Shown here one piece after another: positions 42,985 to 52,095 of a DNA stretch of 64,000 bases; within the stretch, counting starts at the first letter, position 1, and every line of letters begins with the position of its first letter. Origin of the DNA: Flavobacterium phragmitis (lineage in GTDB: Bacteria; Bacteroidota; Bacteroidia; Flavobacteriales; Flavobacteriaceae). A model generated the notes under the pieces. The model was not told the DNA's origin. It saw only the letters and a program-made list of their open reading frames with translations, and did not search any database. The stretch lies in contig NZ_FOMH01000004.1 of the NCBI RefSeq assembly GCF_900112575.1, forward strand, positions 360,520 through 424,519. The letters run 5' to 3'. The translations under genes were made by a program, and so were the position numbers.

Positions 42985-45042
42985 TTACATAAAGAGCGTA
43001 ACAATCAAATCAATAATTTTAATTCCAATAAAAGGAACAATGATTCCTCCCAAACCATAAATCAAAAGATTACGTTTTAAAATCGCACTCGCACCGATTG
43101 GACGGTATTCAACACCTTTCAACGCAAGCGGAATCAAAATCGGAATGATAATAGCATTAAAAATAACAGCCGATAAAATCGCACTTTCAGGACTGTGGAG
43201 ATGCATAATGTTCAAACCTTGAAGCGCAGGAATTGCAGTAATAAATAAAGCAGGAACAATCGCAAAATATTTCGCAACGTCATTAGCAATTGAGAACGTA
43301 GTCAAAGTTCCGCGAGTCATTAAAAGCTGTTTTCCAATTTCAACAATCTCAATTAACTTGGTTGGGTCATTGTCAAGATCGACCATGTTTCCGGCTTCTT
43401 TCGCAGCTTGAGTACCGCTGTTCATGGCAACACCTACATTCGCTTGTGCAAGGGCAGGAGCGTCATTTGTTCCGTCACCCATCATGGCAACCAAACGTCC
43501 TTCTGCTTGTTCTTTTCGGATATAGTTCATTTTATCTTCCGGTTTAGCTTCAGCAATAAAATCATCTACACCCGCTTTTTCAGCAATAAATTTAGCCGTC
43601 AAAGGATTGTCTCCCGTAACCATAACGGTTTTGATTCCCATTCGGCGTAAGCGTTCGAAACGTTCTTTCATTCCGGTTTTGATAATATCCTGTAATTCGA
43701 TTACACCTTGGATTTCATTGTTTTTTAGTACTACTAAAGGCGTTCCTCCATTAGAAGAAATAGAAATTACCTGCTGTGCTGTATCTTCTGGGAAAACATT
43801 TCCTGCTTGCAAAGCAATGTTTTTTGCTGCATCTTGTGCGCCTTTTCTAATATTGGTTCCATCTTTTAGTACTACTCCCGAAGTTCTGGTTTCGGCAGTA
43901 AACTTGATAGTGTGTGAAATGTTTTCTGTAAGAAGTGAAATGTCTGACTGCATTTTACTATTCTCATCTAACATTTTAGCTAGTTCCAAAATACTTTTTC
44001 CTTCAGGAGTGTCATCGGCAAGCGAACTCAATACAGCCGATTTCACGAAATCATCAAAAGAGATTCCTTTTGTTGGATAAAAATTAGTTGCTTTTCTATT
44101 TCCAATTGTGATCGTTCCGGTTTTATCCAAAAGCAAAACATCAATATCTCCGGCAGTTTCAACCGCTTTCCCTGATTTTGTAATTACGTTGGCGCGTAAA
44201 GCTCTGTCCATTCCTGCAATTCCAATCGCAGATAATAAACCTCCAATTGTAGTTGGAATTAAACAAACAAAAAGCGAAATAAAAGCTGCAATAGTAATAG
44301 GAGCGTTGGCATAATCTGCAAAAGGTTTTAAGGTTACGCAGACAATGATGAAGATTAAAGTGAAAGCTGCTAACAGAATTGTCAAAGCAATTTCGTTTGG
44401 CGTTTTCTGACGGCTTGCACCTTCCACCAAAGCAATCATTTTATCTAAAAAGCTTTCGCCAGGTTCAGAAGTTACTTTTACTTTAATTTTATCAGATAAT
44501 ACTTTTGTTCCTCCGGTTACCGAAGATTTATCTCCGCCTGCTTCACGAATTACTGGAGCACTTTCTCCCGTAATGGCACTTTCGTCGATTGTGGCAAGTC
44601 CTTCTATAATTTCACCATCAGCGGCAATTAAATCACCTGCTTCACAAATGAAAATATCGTCTTTTTTTAAGGTTGAAGAACTTACGTTTTTGATTTCTCC
44701 ATTGGGCAGAATTTGTCTTGCAGGAGTTTCCTCACGAGTTTTTCTTAAACTGTCGGCTTGTGCTTTTCCTCGGGCTTCGGCAATCGCTTCGGCGAAATTG
44801 GCAAACAAAAGCGTTGCAAATAAAATTAGGAAAACAATCAAATTGTAAATAAAACTGCCTTGATCGTTTGCGCCCATTAAGATCGAAACGCAAACGGCAA
44901 ACATAATGGCAGTTCCGATTTCTACGGTAAACATTACCGGATTTTTTACCATCATTTTTGGATTCAGTTTCACAAAAGACTGCAATAAAGCTTCTTTTAC
45001 CTGTTTGCTTTCAAACAATGATGTGGATTTATTAGTTGTCAT
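42985..45042 (-). CDS. kdpB: Potassium-transporting ATPase subunit B (P-type ATPase)
   Basis: KdpB hydrolyses ATP to drive high-affinity K+ uptake by KdpFABC. The 685 residues include the A-domain TGES motif (ITGESAPV near 160), phosphorylation Asp in [12 protein letters not shown] near 306, nucleotide-binding region and hinge [15 protein letters not shown] near 520. About seven membrane segments are present. Length and all P-type motifs are normal. The gap to kdpA is 289 bases and carries two kinds of inverted repeats. Confidence 0.97.
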   Translation of the reverse strand: MTTNKSTSLFESKQVKEALLQSFVKLNPKMMVKNPVMFTVEIGTAIMFAVCVSILMGANDQGSFIYNLIVFLILFATLLFANFAEAIAEARGKAQADSLRKTREETPARQILPNGEIKNVSSSTLKKDDIFICEAGDLIAADGEIIEGLATIDESAITGESAPVIREAGGDKSSVTGGTKVLSDKIKVKVTSEPGESFLDKMIALVEGASRQKTPNEIALTILLAAFTLIFIIVCVTLKPFADYANAPITIAAFISLFVCLIPTTIGGLLSAIGIAGMDRALRANVITKSGKAVETAGDIDVLLLDKTGTITIGNRKATNFYPTKGISFDDFVKSAVLSSLADDTPEGKSILELAKMLDENSKMQSDISLLTENISHTIKFTAETRTSGVVLKDGTNIRKGAQDAAKNIALQAGNVFPEDTAQQVISISSNGGTPLVVLKNNEIQGVIELQDIIKTGMKERFERLRRMGIKTVMVTGDNPLTAKFIAEKAGVDDFIAEAKPEDKMNYIRKEQAEGRLVAMMGDGTNDAPALAQANVGVAMNSGTQAAKEAGNMVDLDNDPTKLIEIVEIGKQLLMTRGTLTTFSIANDVAKYFAIVPALFITAIPALQGLNIMHLHSPESAILSAVIFNAIIIPILIPLALKGVEYRPIGASAILKRNLLIYGLGGIIVPFIGIKIIDLIVTLFM

Positions 45043-45086
45043 TTTCTTGTAAAAAGTTAAATGTTATTTGTAAAATGTTATGCGTA

Positions 45087-45301
45087 AAAAACACATAGGT
45101 TATAAAACATAGCCAGTGGTTTCAACCACTGGAACGCAACGTATATCACATTTTGTGTCCCGCAATTCGTTTCCCGTGGTTGAAACCACGGGCTATATTT
45201 AAAATAAGAATGAACAATTTGTTATTCAACTATGTGTTAGAAACTAGTTTCTTTTTATTTATCTTTTTCAGAAAAGAAAAAATCTATGTTTCTATGTGTT
45301 T
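45087..45301. repeat. Composite repeat between kdpA and kdpB (families IV and V)
   Basis: Two hairpins, CCAGTGGTTTCAACCACTGG (45113-45132) and CCCGTGGTTGAAACCACGGG (45173-45192), are framed by ATAGCC and GGCTAT. A family V part follows: TATGTGTTAGAAACTAGTTT and AATCTATGTTTCTATGTG (45231-45301), shared with 54101-54242 and 56610-56761. No coding potential. Confidence 0.7.
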
Positions 45302-45331
45302 AAAATAAATTAAGCATTGAAAAATGAGTTA

Positions 45332-47053
45332 TTATTTTAGTGTAAAGTATTCTGCTAATGGACCTAAAGCTAATGCAGGAAAGAAAGACAAAGCAGCAAT
45401 AATAGCAATCACAGCAAAAATCATTATTCCAAAAATGGAAGTATCGGTTTTTAAAGTTCCCGCACTTTCAGGAATATATTTTTTATTCGCTAATAAACCT
45501 GCAATTGCAAGAGGCCCAATAATCGGAATGAAACGGCTCAACAATAAAACAATTCCTGTTGTGATATTCCAAAACGGATTATTATCTCCCAAACCTTCAA
45601 AACCAGAACCATTGTTGGCAGCACTCGAAGTATATTCATACAGCATTTCAGAGAATCCGTGATTTCCAGGATTGTTTAGCCAGCCTGTAGCATTTCCGCT
45701 GAACCAATAACCCATTGCGGTATCATGTGCTGCAAAATAAGAAGCCAAAGCAGTTCCGGCTAAAATCAATAATGGGTGAATAATCGCGATAAAAGCAGCA
45801 ATTTTAACTTCCCGTGCTTCAATTTTCTTTCCTAAAAATTCAGGAGTTCGGCCAACCATTAAACCAGAGATAAATACGGCTAGAATAATAAAGATGTAAA
45901 AGTTGAGGTAACCGACACCACATCCGCCGTAAAAAGCATTTACCATCATGGCTAATAACTGCATTGCTCCAGAAACCGGCATAGAACTATCGTGCATACT
46001 ATTTACAGATCCTGTAGAAATCACTGTTGTAGCGATACTCCAGAAACCTGAAATAGCGGGACCAAAACGAACTTCTTTTCCTTCCATGGCTCCAGTTGTT
46101 TGAGCGATTCCCATTTTTGCAATAGCTGGATTTCCGTTCATTTCGCTTGAGATTGTCGGAATTACAAGAAGTAAAAAGCCAACAGTCATCACACCAAAAA
46201 TGATGTAAGAGAATTTTCTTTTATTTAGGAAAAAACCAAGTGCAAAAATCATTGCAAACGGAACAATCATTTGTGCCCAAAGCTCAACAGCATTTGTAAA
46301 ATAAGTCGGGTTTTCTAACGGATGAGCTGAGTTAGCTCCGAAGAATCCGCCACCATTTGTACCTATATGTTTAATAGCAATAAAGGCAGCTGCTGGCCCG
46401 CGCGAAACTTCGACATGATCGCCTTGTAAAGTTGTGATGGCATCTTTTTCTTCAAAAGTCATTGGAGTGCCACTGAAAACTAAAGCGATAGCAACAATTG
46501 CAGAAAGAGGCAATAAGATACGAGTACAGCTTTTTACGAAGTAATTGTAGAAATTCCCTAGCTTGTCTGTGGTTCTTTCTTTCATAGCGGTAAAAACCAT
46601 TGCGGCAGCAGCGATTCCGACACCAGCCGAAACGAATTGCAAAAACATTAATACCATTTGCGATAAGTACGAAACCCCGCTTTCGCCTGAATAATGTTGT
46701 AAATCGCAATTGACTAAAAACGAAATGGCAGTATTAAAAGCCAAATCGGGTGTCATTGAGGGATTATTATCTGGATTTAAAGGCAGAGAACCCTGAAAAA
46801 GCAGCACAAAAAAGCAAAGAAAAAACCAAACCATATTGATGCTCAAAAGTGCTTTTAAATGCTGTTTCCAGTTCATTTCTTCAGCTGGATTGATACCGCT
46901 GATTTTAAAAATAAATTTTTCAAGCGGATTGAAAATCGGGTCAAGAAGGGTTTTATCTCCTTTGAAAATCTTAGCAATATATTTTCCGAAAGGAATGGCT
47001 AAAAAAACAGTTAGGATAAAAATACCAATGACACCTAATAATTCTGTATTCAT
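45332..47053 (-). CDS. kdpA: Potassium-transporting ATPase subunit A
   Basis: KdpA is the K+-selective channel-like subunit, with about ten membrane segments. The open frame extends 23 codons further up, but family alignment favours the internal ATG at 47053 (MNTELLGVIGIFILTV), giving 573 residues. Recognisable pore loops include FNTAISFLVNCDLQHYSGE near 95-113 and GTNGGGFFGANSAHP near 230-244. NNGSGFEGLGDNNPFWN near 503-519 is another conserved pore segment. It follows kdpF by about 100 bases on the same strand. Confidence 0.96.
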   Translation of the reverse strand: MNTELLGVIGIFILTVFLAIPFGKYIAKIFKGDKTLLDPIFNPLEKFIFKISGINPAEEMNWKQHLKALLSINMVWFFLCFFVLLFQGSLPLNPDNNPSMTPDLAFNTAISFLVNCDLQHYSGESGVSYLSQMVLMFLQFVSAGVGIAAAAMVFTAMKERTTDKLGNFYNYFVKSCTRILLPLSAIVAIALVFSGTPMTFEEKDAITTLQGDHVEVSRGPAAAFIAIKHIGTNGGGFFGANSAHPLENPTYFTNAVELWAQMIVPFAMIFALGFFLNKRKFSYIIFGVMTVGFLLLVIPTISSEMNGNPAIAKMGIAQTTGAMEGKEVRFGPAISGFWSIATTVISTGSVNSMHDSSMPVSGAMQLLAMMVNAFYGGCGVGYLNFYIFIILAVFISGLMVGRTPEFLGKKIEAREVKIAAFIAIIHPLLILAGTALASYFAAHDTAMGYWFSGNATGWLNNPGNHGFSEMLYEYTSSAANNGSGFEGLGDNNPFWNITTGIVLLLSRFIPIIGPLAIAGLLANKKYIPESAGTLKTDTSIFGIMIFAVIAIIAALSFFPALALGPLAEYFTLK

Positions 47054-47157
47054 AATTTTTATTTTTTGTGAGATGTGAAATTGTAAAAAGTGAGATGTCA
47101 TTTGTAAAAAGGATTGACGCATAACATCTAACTTCTCACTTATAACTTTTCACTAGA

Positions 47158-47235
47158 TTAAAATTTTTCGGGTTTGATTAATACGTAAATCAAATACACG
47201 AAAACGGCGATTGAAACAATAAATAGTGCAGTCAT
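47158..47235 (-). CDS. kdpF: KdpF small subunit (25 residues)
   Basis: A 25-codon gene. The peptide MTALFIVSIAVFVYLIYVLI followed by KPEKF has one membrane helix and the basic/acidic end KPEKF, the pattern of KdpF (E. coli KdpF is 29 residues and ends similarly). KdpF stabilises the KdpFABC complex in the membrane. It precedes kdpA and follows another tiny membrane gene with 3 bases between. Position, size and helix together make the call secure. Confidence 0.88.
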   Translation of the reverse strand: MTALFIVSIAVFVYLIYVLIKPEKF

Positions 47236-47238
47236 GAT

Positions 47239-47322
47239 TTAGATTTTTTCAAAGAATTCAACTGACAGAAAACAAATCGCAAACAGTAAAACCGCTAAAG
47301 CGAGAAGGAGGATGGTGATCAT
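47239..47322 (-). CDS. Unannotated 27-residue membrane microprotein upstream of kdpF
   Basis: An 84-base frame on the minus strand encodes MITILLLALAVLLFAICFLS followed by VEFFEKI: one membrane helix and a short charged tail. Its stop is 3 bases before kdpF, and a GGAGGA-like purine run (47304-47311 on the plus strand reads GAAGGAGG; CCTCCTTC in the message) lies inside the frame and is not a ribosome site. Tight spacing and clean membrane-helix composition support translation. Similar short frames are likely in other flavobacterial kdp loci. It could be a second KdpF-like subunit. Confidence 0.6.
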   Translation of the reverse strand: MITILLLALAVLLFAICFLSVEFFEKI

Positions 47323-47386
47323 AATTTTATTTTAGATTTTAGATTTTTATCGATTAAACAATTAAACAGTTAACCGATTAAACTTT

Positions 47387-47668
47387 TTACACTCCTGAAG
47401 CATTAACCTGTTTGATATATTCTGCTTTAAGAGTTTGTGGAAAAAGATGCGAGATATTGCAATGACGCATTTCCATAAAAGATGAAACAGAAAAAACATA
47501 CACATTTGAAATGGCGTTTTTAGTTTCGATACTTCCTGTATTAAATAATCGTTCAGCAAGTGCCAAGCATTTTTTAGCCCGAACGATATTTCCAGAAATA
47601 ATAGATTTTTTGGTTATCTCAGCAAACCGTTCGGCTTGTTTGTAGATTGAGGTTACTTGATTTTTCAT
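47387..47668 (-). CDS. DUF7674-like protein, first gene of the kdp locus
   Basis: A 93-residue soluble helical protein (MKNQVTSIYKQAERFAEITK at the start). Conserved-looking features are RAKKCLALAERLF near 30-42 and SFMEMRHCNISHLFPQTLK near 63-81, with ending VNASGV. I remember close relatives immediately upstream of kdpF/kdpA in other Flavobacteria, annotated as DUF7674 or hypothetical. It is transcribed towards kdp, 64 bases before the microprotein. A regulatory or assembly role in potassium uptake is inferred from position only. Confidence 0.75.
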   Translation of the reverse strand: MKNQVTSIYKQAERFAEITKKSIISGNIVRAKKCLALAERLFNTGSIETKNAISNVYVFSVSSFMEMRHCNISHLFPQTLKAEYIKQVNASGV

Positions 47669-47782
47669 TTGGAATGAATTTTTAATGTTCTTCCTCTGTA
47701 TGCCAAAAGATGTTCCGAAAAAATAAAGAAGTGTGTAAAGTGTTGTGAATAAAAGGAATGTGTTTTATGCCAAAAATTAAGC

Positions 47783-47814
47783 ATAAAAAAAGCCTATCAT
47801 TTTGATAAGCTTTT
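47783..47814 (-). terminator. Terminator downstream of the NtrC-type regulator gene
   Basis: On the minus strand AAAGCTTATCA / TGATAGGCTTT (one G:U pair) is followed by T7. It would separate the regulator gene from the kdp locus. Confidence 0.6.
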
Positions 47815-47834
47815 CTCGTTTTGATAAGTTGTTT

Positions 47835-47998
47835 CCAAGCTTCGGAGAAGCGAAATGTTTATAGAAAATAACGAACCCACGTTCATCAGAGCCCCAGCGG
47901 GGTGAAATATTTTTTTAGATTGCGTGGGTGTCGCTCCGCAGGAGCTTTTTCTCATTTGTGATAAAATAATCTATAAATATATCGCTTCTCCGAAGCTT
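47835..47998. repeat. Nested inverted repeat, MITE-like
   Basis: Outer arms AAGCTTCGGAGAAGCGA (47837-47853) and TCGCTTCTCCGAAGCTT (about 47982-47998) with TTTATAGA/TCTATAAA inside. An inner pair CCCACG/CGTGGG and hairpins GCCCCAGCGGGG and GCTCCGCAGGAGC follow. About 165 bp, no ORF. Confidence 0.7.
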
Positions 47999-48043
47999 TA
48001 AAGATTGAATTTAAAATTTGTCATTGATATTGGAATTTGGAAT

Positions 48044-49399
48044 TTAATTTTTGGAATTTTCTATTCCGTATTCTTCAATTTTCCTATACAAAGTCGCAAT
48101 CCCAATTTCCAACAATCTAGCCGTTTCAGCCTTATTTCCTTTTGTATAATTTAAAACCTTTTGAATATGGAGTTTCTCAACACTTTGCATAGAGAAAGCA
48201 GACATTGCTTTCGAATTATTTTCAGCCTGATGTTGCATTTCATAAGGCAGAACATCTGAAGTCAAAATATCGCCATTACTCAAAATAACCGATCTTTCGA
48301 TAACGTTTTTAAGTTCACGGATATTTCCCGGCCAAGAATAATTTTCTAATTTCTGCAGAAAATCATCCCCAATCTGTAAGGATTTTTTATTTGTTTTTTC
48401 AGAAAATTGTTTAACGTAATAATTCGCCAAAAGTGGAATGTCTTTAATTCTTTCTCGTAAAGAAGGCAATTTAATTTCGAAAATATTCAAACGGAAATAC
48501 AAATCAGAACGGAAACGATGTTCGTCGCTTTCTACCTTTAAATCTCGGTTTGTAGCCGCAATTAATCTGAAATTTGATTTTTTTGGAGTCGTATCTCCAA
48601 TGGGAATATATTCGCTGGTTTCTAAAACACGCAATAATTTAGCTTGAAGATCAATCGGCATTTCGCCAATTTCATCTAGAAACAAAGTTCCGCCATTCGC
48701 TTCTTCAATAAAACCTTTTTTATCTTTTAAAGCTCCTGTAAAAGCGCCTTGCTTATGACCGAAAAGTTCACTCTCCAGAATTTCTTTACTGAAAGTACTG
48801 CAGTTTAAAGCCACAAAAGATTTTCCAACGCGATTGCTGTTTTCGTGAATTGCCTGTGCAAAAACTTCTTTTCCAGTTCCGGTTTCGCCAGTTAATAAAA
48901 CAGTCGAATCGGTTTTGGCTACTTTTTGAGCCAAATCAATAACTTGCTCGATTCCTTTTGATTTTCCTATAATAGTATTAAAAGAATATTTGTCGTTGAT
49001 TCGTTTTTCAAGCTGTTGCACTTTCTTTTGCAAATGTACTTTTTCGACAGCTTTATAAAGAAGCGGAATAATTTTATCGTTATCATCACCTTTTACAATA
49101 TAATCGAAAGCGCCGTTTTTCATTGCCTGAACTCCGTCCGGAATATTTCCGAAAGCGGTCAGTAAAATAACTTCTGTTAAAGGAAAACTATTTTTTATGT
49201 TTTGAAGAAAATCAACACCATTTCCGTCAGGCAATTTTACATCGCACAAAACAACATCAATTTCAGTTTGTTCCAGTTTTTTGAAACCCGATTTTAAATC
49301 CTTCGCTTCAAAAACTTCAAATCCTTCCGATTTTATAATTCGTGCCAGCAGACTTCTCAGTTTCTCTTCGTCGTCTATAATTAAAATTTTGTGTGTCAT
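48044..49399 (-). CDS. Sigma-54-dependent response regulator (NtrC family)
   Basis: A 451-residue activator. The receiver domain spans about 1-120 with acceptor Asp near 52 (VVLCDVKLPDGNG). The AAA+ domain spans about 140-370 with Walker A GETGTGKE near 173, the sigma-54 contact loop GAFTGA near 216 and Walker B-type [13 protein letters not shown] near 238. The C-terminal Fis-type HTH is about 405-445. The kinase gene lies 49 bases upstream on the same strand, and the kdp locus starts 375 bases downstream. No KdpE-type regulator is seen, so this protein is a candidate kdp activator. An own -7-like box TAAATTTG lies at 49438-49445. Confidence 0.92.
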   Translation of the reverse strand: MTHKILIIDDEEKLRSLLARIIKSEGFEVFEAKDLKSGFKKLEQTEIDVVLCDVKLPDGNGVDFLQNIKNSFPLTEVILLTAFGNIPDGVQAMKNGAFDYIVKGDDNDKIIPLLYKAVEKVHLQKKVQQLEKRINDKYSFNTIIGKSKGIEQVIDLAQKVAKTDSTVLLTGETGTGKEVFAQAIHENSNRVGKSFVALNCSTFSKEILESELFGHKQGAFTGALKDKKGFIEEANGGTLFLDEIGEMPIDLQAKLLRVLETSEYIPIGDTTPKKSNFRLIAATNRDLKVESDEHRFRSDLYFRLNIFEIKLPSLRERIKDIPLLANYYVKQFSEKTNKKSLQIGDDFLQKLENYSWPGNIRELKNVIERSVILSNGDILTSDVLPYEMQHQAENNSKAMSAFSMQSVEKLHIQKVLNYTKGNKAETARLLEIGIATLYRKIEEYGIENSKN

Positions 49400-49448
49400 T
49401 TGCAGATAAGCTAAAAACCGAATCGGTATTTGATGTACAAATTTAGCT

Positions 49449-51887
49449 TTAAATCGATTTCCTTTTTGGATTCAGTGGAAATTCTTGTGCAAATTCAATT
49501 TTCAGAATTGTTCCGTTATTATTTTCCATGGTCAAATTTCCGTCAATATCATCACTCAAACCTCTTATTAAGCTCATTCCGAAAGAGTTTGCTTTTTTAT
49601 CATTGAGGTTTGGATCAAAGCCAATTCCGTTGTCAGAAATAGTCAGAACATATTGCTTTTCGTCTTTCGCTTCAAGCGTAATATAAATCATTCCCGTTCG
49701 GTCGTTTGGAAAAGCATATTTAATAGAATTCGTGATTGCTTCGTTCAAAATCAATCCAAGCGGAACGGCCTGTGCCACATCTAATTCTAACGGATCAACT
49801 TTGACTTCAAAACGAATTCTCTGTCCAAGCGAAAAAGATTCACGTAAATATTCGACTAATTCTTTAATATAATTCGGCATATTAATAGTCGAAATATTCT
49901 CGGAATTATACAATTTCTGATGAATCAAAGACATCGAATGAATCCTGTGCTGACTGTTTTTAATAGCTGATAAAGCCATATCATTTTCTAGATAAGCCGA
50001 TTGAGAATTCAATAAACTAATTACAGTCTGCAGATTATTTTTTACTCGATGATGAATTTCTTTCAAAAGCCATTCTTTTTCGTCCAATAAATGTCTCAGG
50101 TCGGCATTTGCTTTACTGATTTCTTTTTCTTTTAATTCTAATTTGACATTATTTCGTTGTTTTAAACGATAACGATTGTACAATAATCCAACCGTAATGA
50201 GAAGCAAAACCAAACTCCAGATTGAAACACTGTTTAGCATTTTGGATTTCTTTAAAGCCACTTCTTTTAAATTAGATTCTTGATTTAAAAGTTTGATTTC
50301 TTGTTCTTTATTTTTGGTTTCGTATTGAATTTTAAGTTCGTCAATTTGTCGGTTTTTATTTACGCCATGCAGAGAATCGCTTATTCGGTTGTATTCTTTA
50401 TAATGCTCTAAAGCCGTTTTGTAATCACCATTAATAGAGTCTGTTTTATATAATAAAAGTTTAAGTGCTTCAGAACTATATCTTATATCATGTGGTTTTA
50501 AAGAAGCAATAACTTGATCAGTATAAAATTTAGCTTCTTTTGGTCTTTTGGTTTTAATATAAAATAAGGCAATTACCGTATTTTGATGCATAACTTCTCT
50601 AAATGTCTCAGGCGAATTTATTTGTTGGGAGTATTGATAAGTTTCTTTAAAATACTTTTCGGCCTGAACAAAATTCCCTAATTGATCATAACAATTCGCT
50701 GTAATATAGGCAACCGACATTTTATCAAAAGTACTTTTTGGAGGATATTTTGTAGTCATAAAATGTATATATTCCAAAGCTTCTTTTGTTTTTCCTTTTA
50801 GAGATATAGCTGCAACAGAGCTGAAAAAACTTTTATACCAAGTACCGGTATCAAAAGTATGCTGTCCAATTTCGATACTCTTTTTGTAGAGTTGTAATGC
50901 TTCTTCATGATGTCCGTAGTGATTGTAAACATCGCCTAAACGCATATAAAAGATGTCTCCAAAGGTATAATCTCTTTCTGCCTCCATTCTTTTTATACTT
51001 TTTAATGCGTAGTATAATGCAGTTGGAATATTTCTTTGTGCCAATTCAATAAAAACAATTGTGGTTTCGGCAAATTGTTGATGTGTAAAGCCAATTTTTC
51101 GCAAATCGACTAAATTTTTATATAACCTCTTTTTTGCGTCATTTATTTTTCCTGTCCAGAAATAAATGGTCGTGATTTTCATATAGTTTTCGATTCTCTT
51201 TTCTTCCAATCCTAAAGAAGCATAAATCGAAACGGTTTCTTGCAACAGTTTTTCTTTTTCAGGATCCTGATTAAACAAAAGAGTTCCGTAAGCATCCAAA
51301 GCTTCAGCAAGTTTTAATTGATCATTTTGTTTACGATACTCTGCTATAATTGACGAAAATATCTTTTTACCTTCTGACTGATTATTAGCCTGATAATAAT
51401 ATTTGCCTAAAAGCAATAAACTCTGATGCTGCCATTTTTTATCTTTAAGCTGATTGCTTGTGCGAACAGCATCATCAATATAAGTTTTGGCATTTTGAAG
51501 ATCTTCGGGTTTGGTGCCTGGTTTAAAAAGATAAAAATTTCCTAATTGAAGTGATAATTTGATTCTATTTTCCCCTTTCGTTTTCGCCAGAAGTTTTATA
51601 ACCGAATTGATGTTACCTTTTTCCATCAAATCTTTTCCAATAAGATATGAGCCGTTATTAAAACCTTCATCATAAGCAAGAGCAACAGGAAGTTTATAAG
51701 CCTTACAAGCTAAAACTACCGAACTGTCTACATCGATAGCACCTTGATTGGCATTGAACAAATACATCGAACAGGCCTGAATTAATAATCTTTTTTTAGG
51801 AAGATTATATTTGGCAACAGTTGGAGATAATTGCCCAGCCGAAGCATAACTTACAAGCAAAATCAAATAGAAAATGATTCGTTTCAT
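49449..51887 (-). CDS. TPR-containing sensor histidine kinase (HisKA_2 type)
   Basis: An 812-residue membrane kinase. A signal peptide (about 1-17) leads a long periplasmic part with tetratricopeptide repeats (about 95-500; for example EEALQLYKKSIEIGQHTF). A coiled coil and one membrane helix follow (about 553-572). The kinase core is HisKA_2, with phospho-His in EIHHRVKNNLQTVISLL near 610, then HATPase motifs NEAITNSIKYAFP and DNGIGFDPN. HisKA_2 kinases usually pair with receivers outside the OmpR group. The next gene is an NtrC-type regulator, the presumed partner. Confidence 0.9.
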   Translation of the reverse strand: MKRIIFYLILLVSYASAGQLSPTVAKYNLPKKRLLIQACSMYLFNANQGAIDVDSSVVLACKAYKLPVALAYDEGFNNGSYLIGKDLMEKGNINSVIKLLAKTKGENRIKLSLQLGNFYLFKPGTKPEDLQNAKTYIDDAVRTSNQLKDKKWQHQSLLLLGKYYYQANNQSEGKKIFSSIIAEYRKQNDQLKLAEALDAYGTLLFNQDPEKEKLLQETVSIYASLGLEEKRIENYMKITTIYFWTGKINDAKKRLYKNLVDLRKIGFTHQQFAETTIVFIELAQRNIPTALYYALKSIKRMEAERDYTFGDIFYMRLGDVYNHYGHHEEALQLYKKSIEIGQHTFDTGTWYKSFFSSVAAISLKGKTKEALEYIHFMTTKYPPKSTFDKMSVAYITANCYDQLGNFVQAEKYFKETYQYSQQINSPETFREVMHQNTVIALFYIKTKRPKEAKFYTDQVIASLKPHDIRYSSEALKLLLYKTDSINGDYKTALEHYKEYNRISDSLHGVNKNRQIDELKIQYETKNKEQEIKLLNQESNLKEVALKKSKMLNSVSIWSLVLLLITVGLLYNRYRLKQRNNVKLELKEKEISKANADLRHLLDEKEWLLKEIHHRVKNNLQTVISLLNSQSAYLENDMALSAIKNSQHRIHSMSLIHQKLYNSENISTINMPNYIKELVEYLRESFSLGQRIRFEVKVDPLELDVAQAVPLGLILNEAITNSIKYAFPNDRTGMIYITLEAKDEKQYVLTISDNGIGFDPNLNDKKANSFGMSLIRGLSDDIDGNLTMENNNGTILKIEFAQEFPLNPKRKSI

Positions 51888-51927
51888 AACAGGTTATAAA
51901 TTAGTTTTTTGGATTGGTTTTGGTAAA

Positions 51928-51935
51928 CAAATATA
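51928..51935 (-). promoter_or_regulatory. -7-like box for the TPR kinase gene
   Basis: The minus strand reads TATATTTG, 40 bases before the kinase start; no -33 TTTG at normal distance. Confidence 0.35.
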
Positions 51936-52095
51936 GAAAGAAAGAAGTCTGACTTTTTTAAAAAATATCAGGAAAATTCACATTAAATATGATTTTTTTT
52001 GATATAAAATTTCAAAAACACTGAAATTACTTGAGTTATTTAACTAATTTTATACCATATAATTATGAAAATATAATATTACAAATACTACATTT

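Larger units (their letters stand above)
47669..48043. other. Spacer between the NtrC-type regulator gene and the kdp locus
   Basis: Contains the expected kdp promoter, a terminator and a repeat. TATGCCAAAA occurs twice (47699-47708 and 47766-47775); on the coding strand each reads TTTTGGCATA, resembling a sigma-54 -24 half, but no GC lies at the right -12 distance. No gene seen. Confidence 0.4.

Noticed and set aside
43607..44080. 157-codon frame opposite kdpB
   Set aside because: Antisense to the conserved P-type ATPase core; no independent support.
47054..47122. Upstream ATG start for kdpA
   Set aside because: The extra 23 residues do not fit the KdpA N-terminus, which begins at the internal MNTELLG.
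47362..47559. 65-codon frame overlapping the first gene of the kdp locus
   Set aside because: Alternative frame of the DUF7674-like gene, which has the better start, composition and family resemblance.
47690..47780. Possible sigma-54 promoter ahead of kdp
   Set aside because: Two TTGGCA halves are present, but no GC dinucleotide lies at the required distance for a -12 element in either case.
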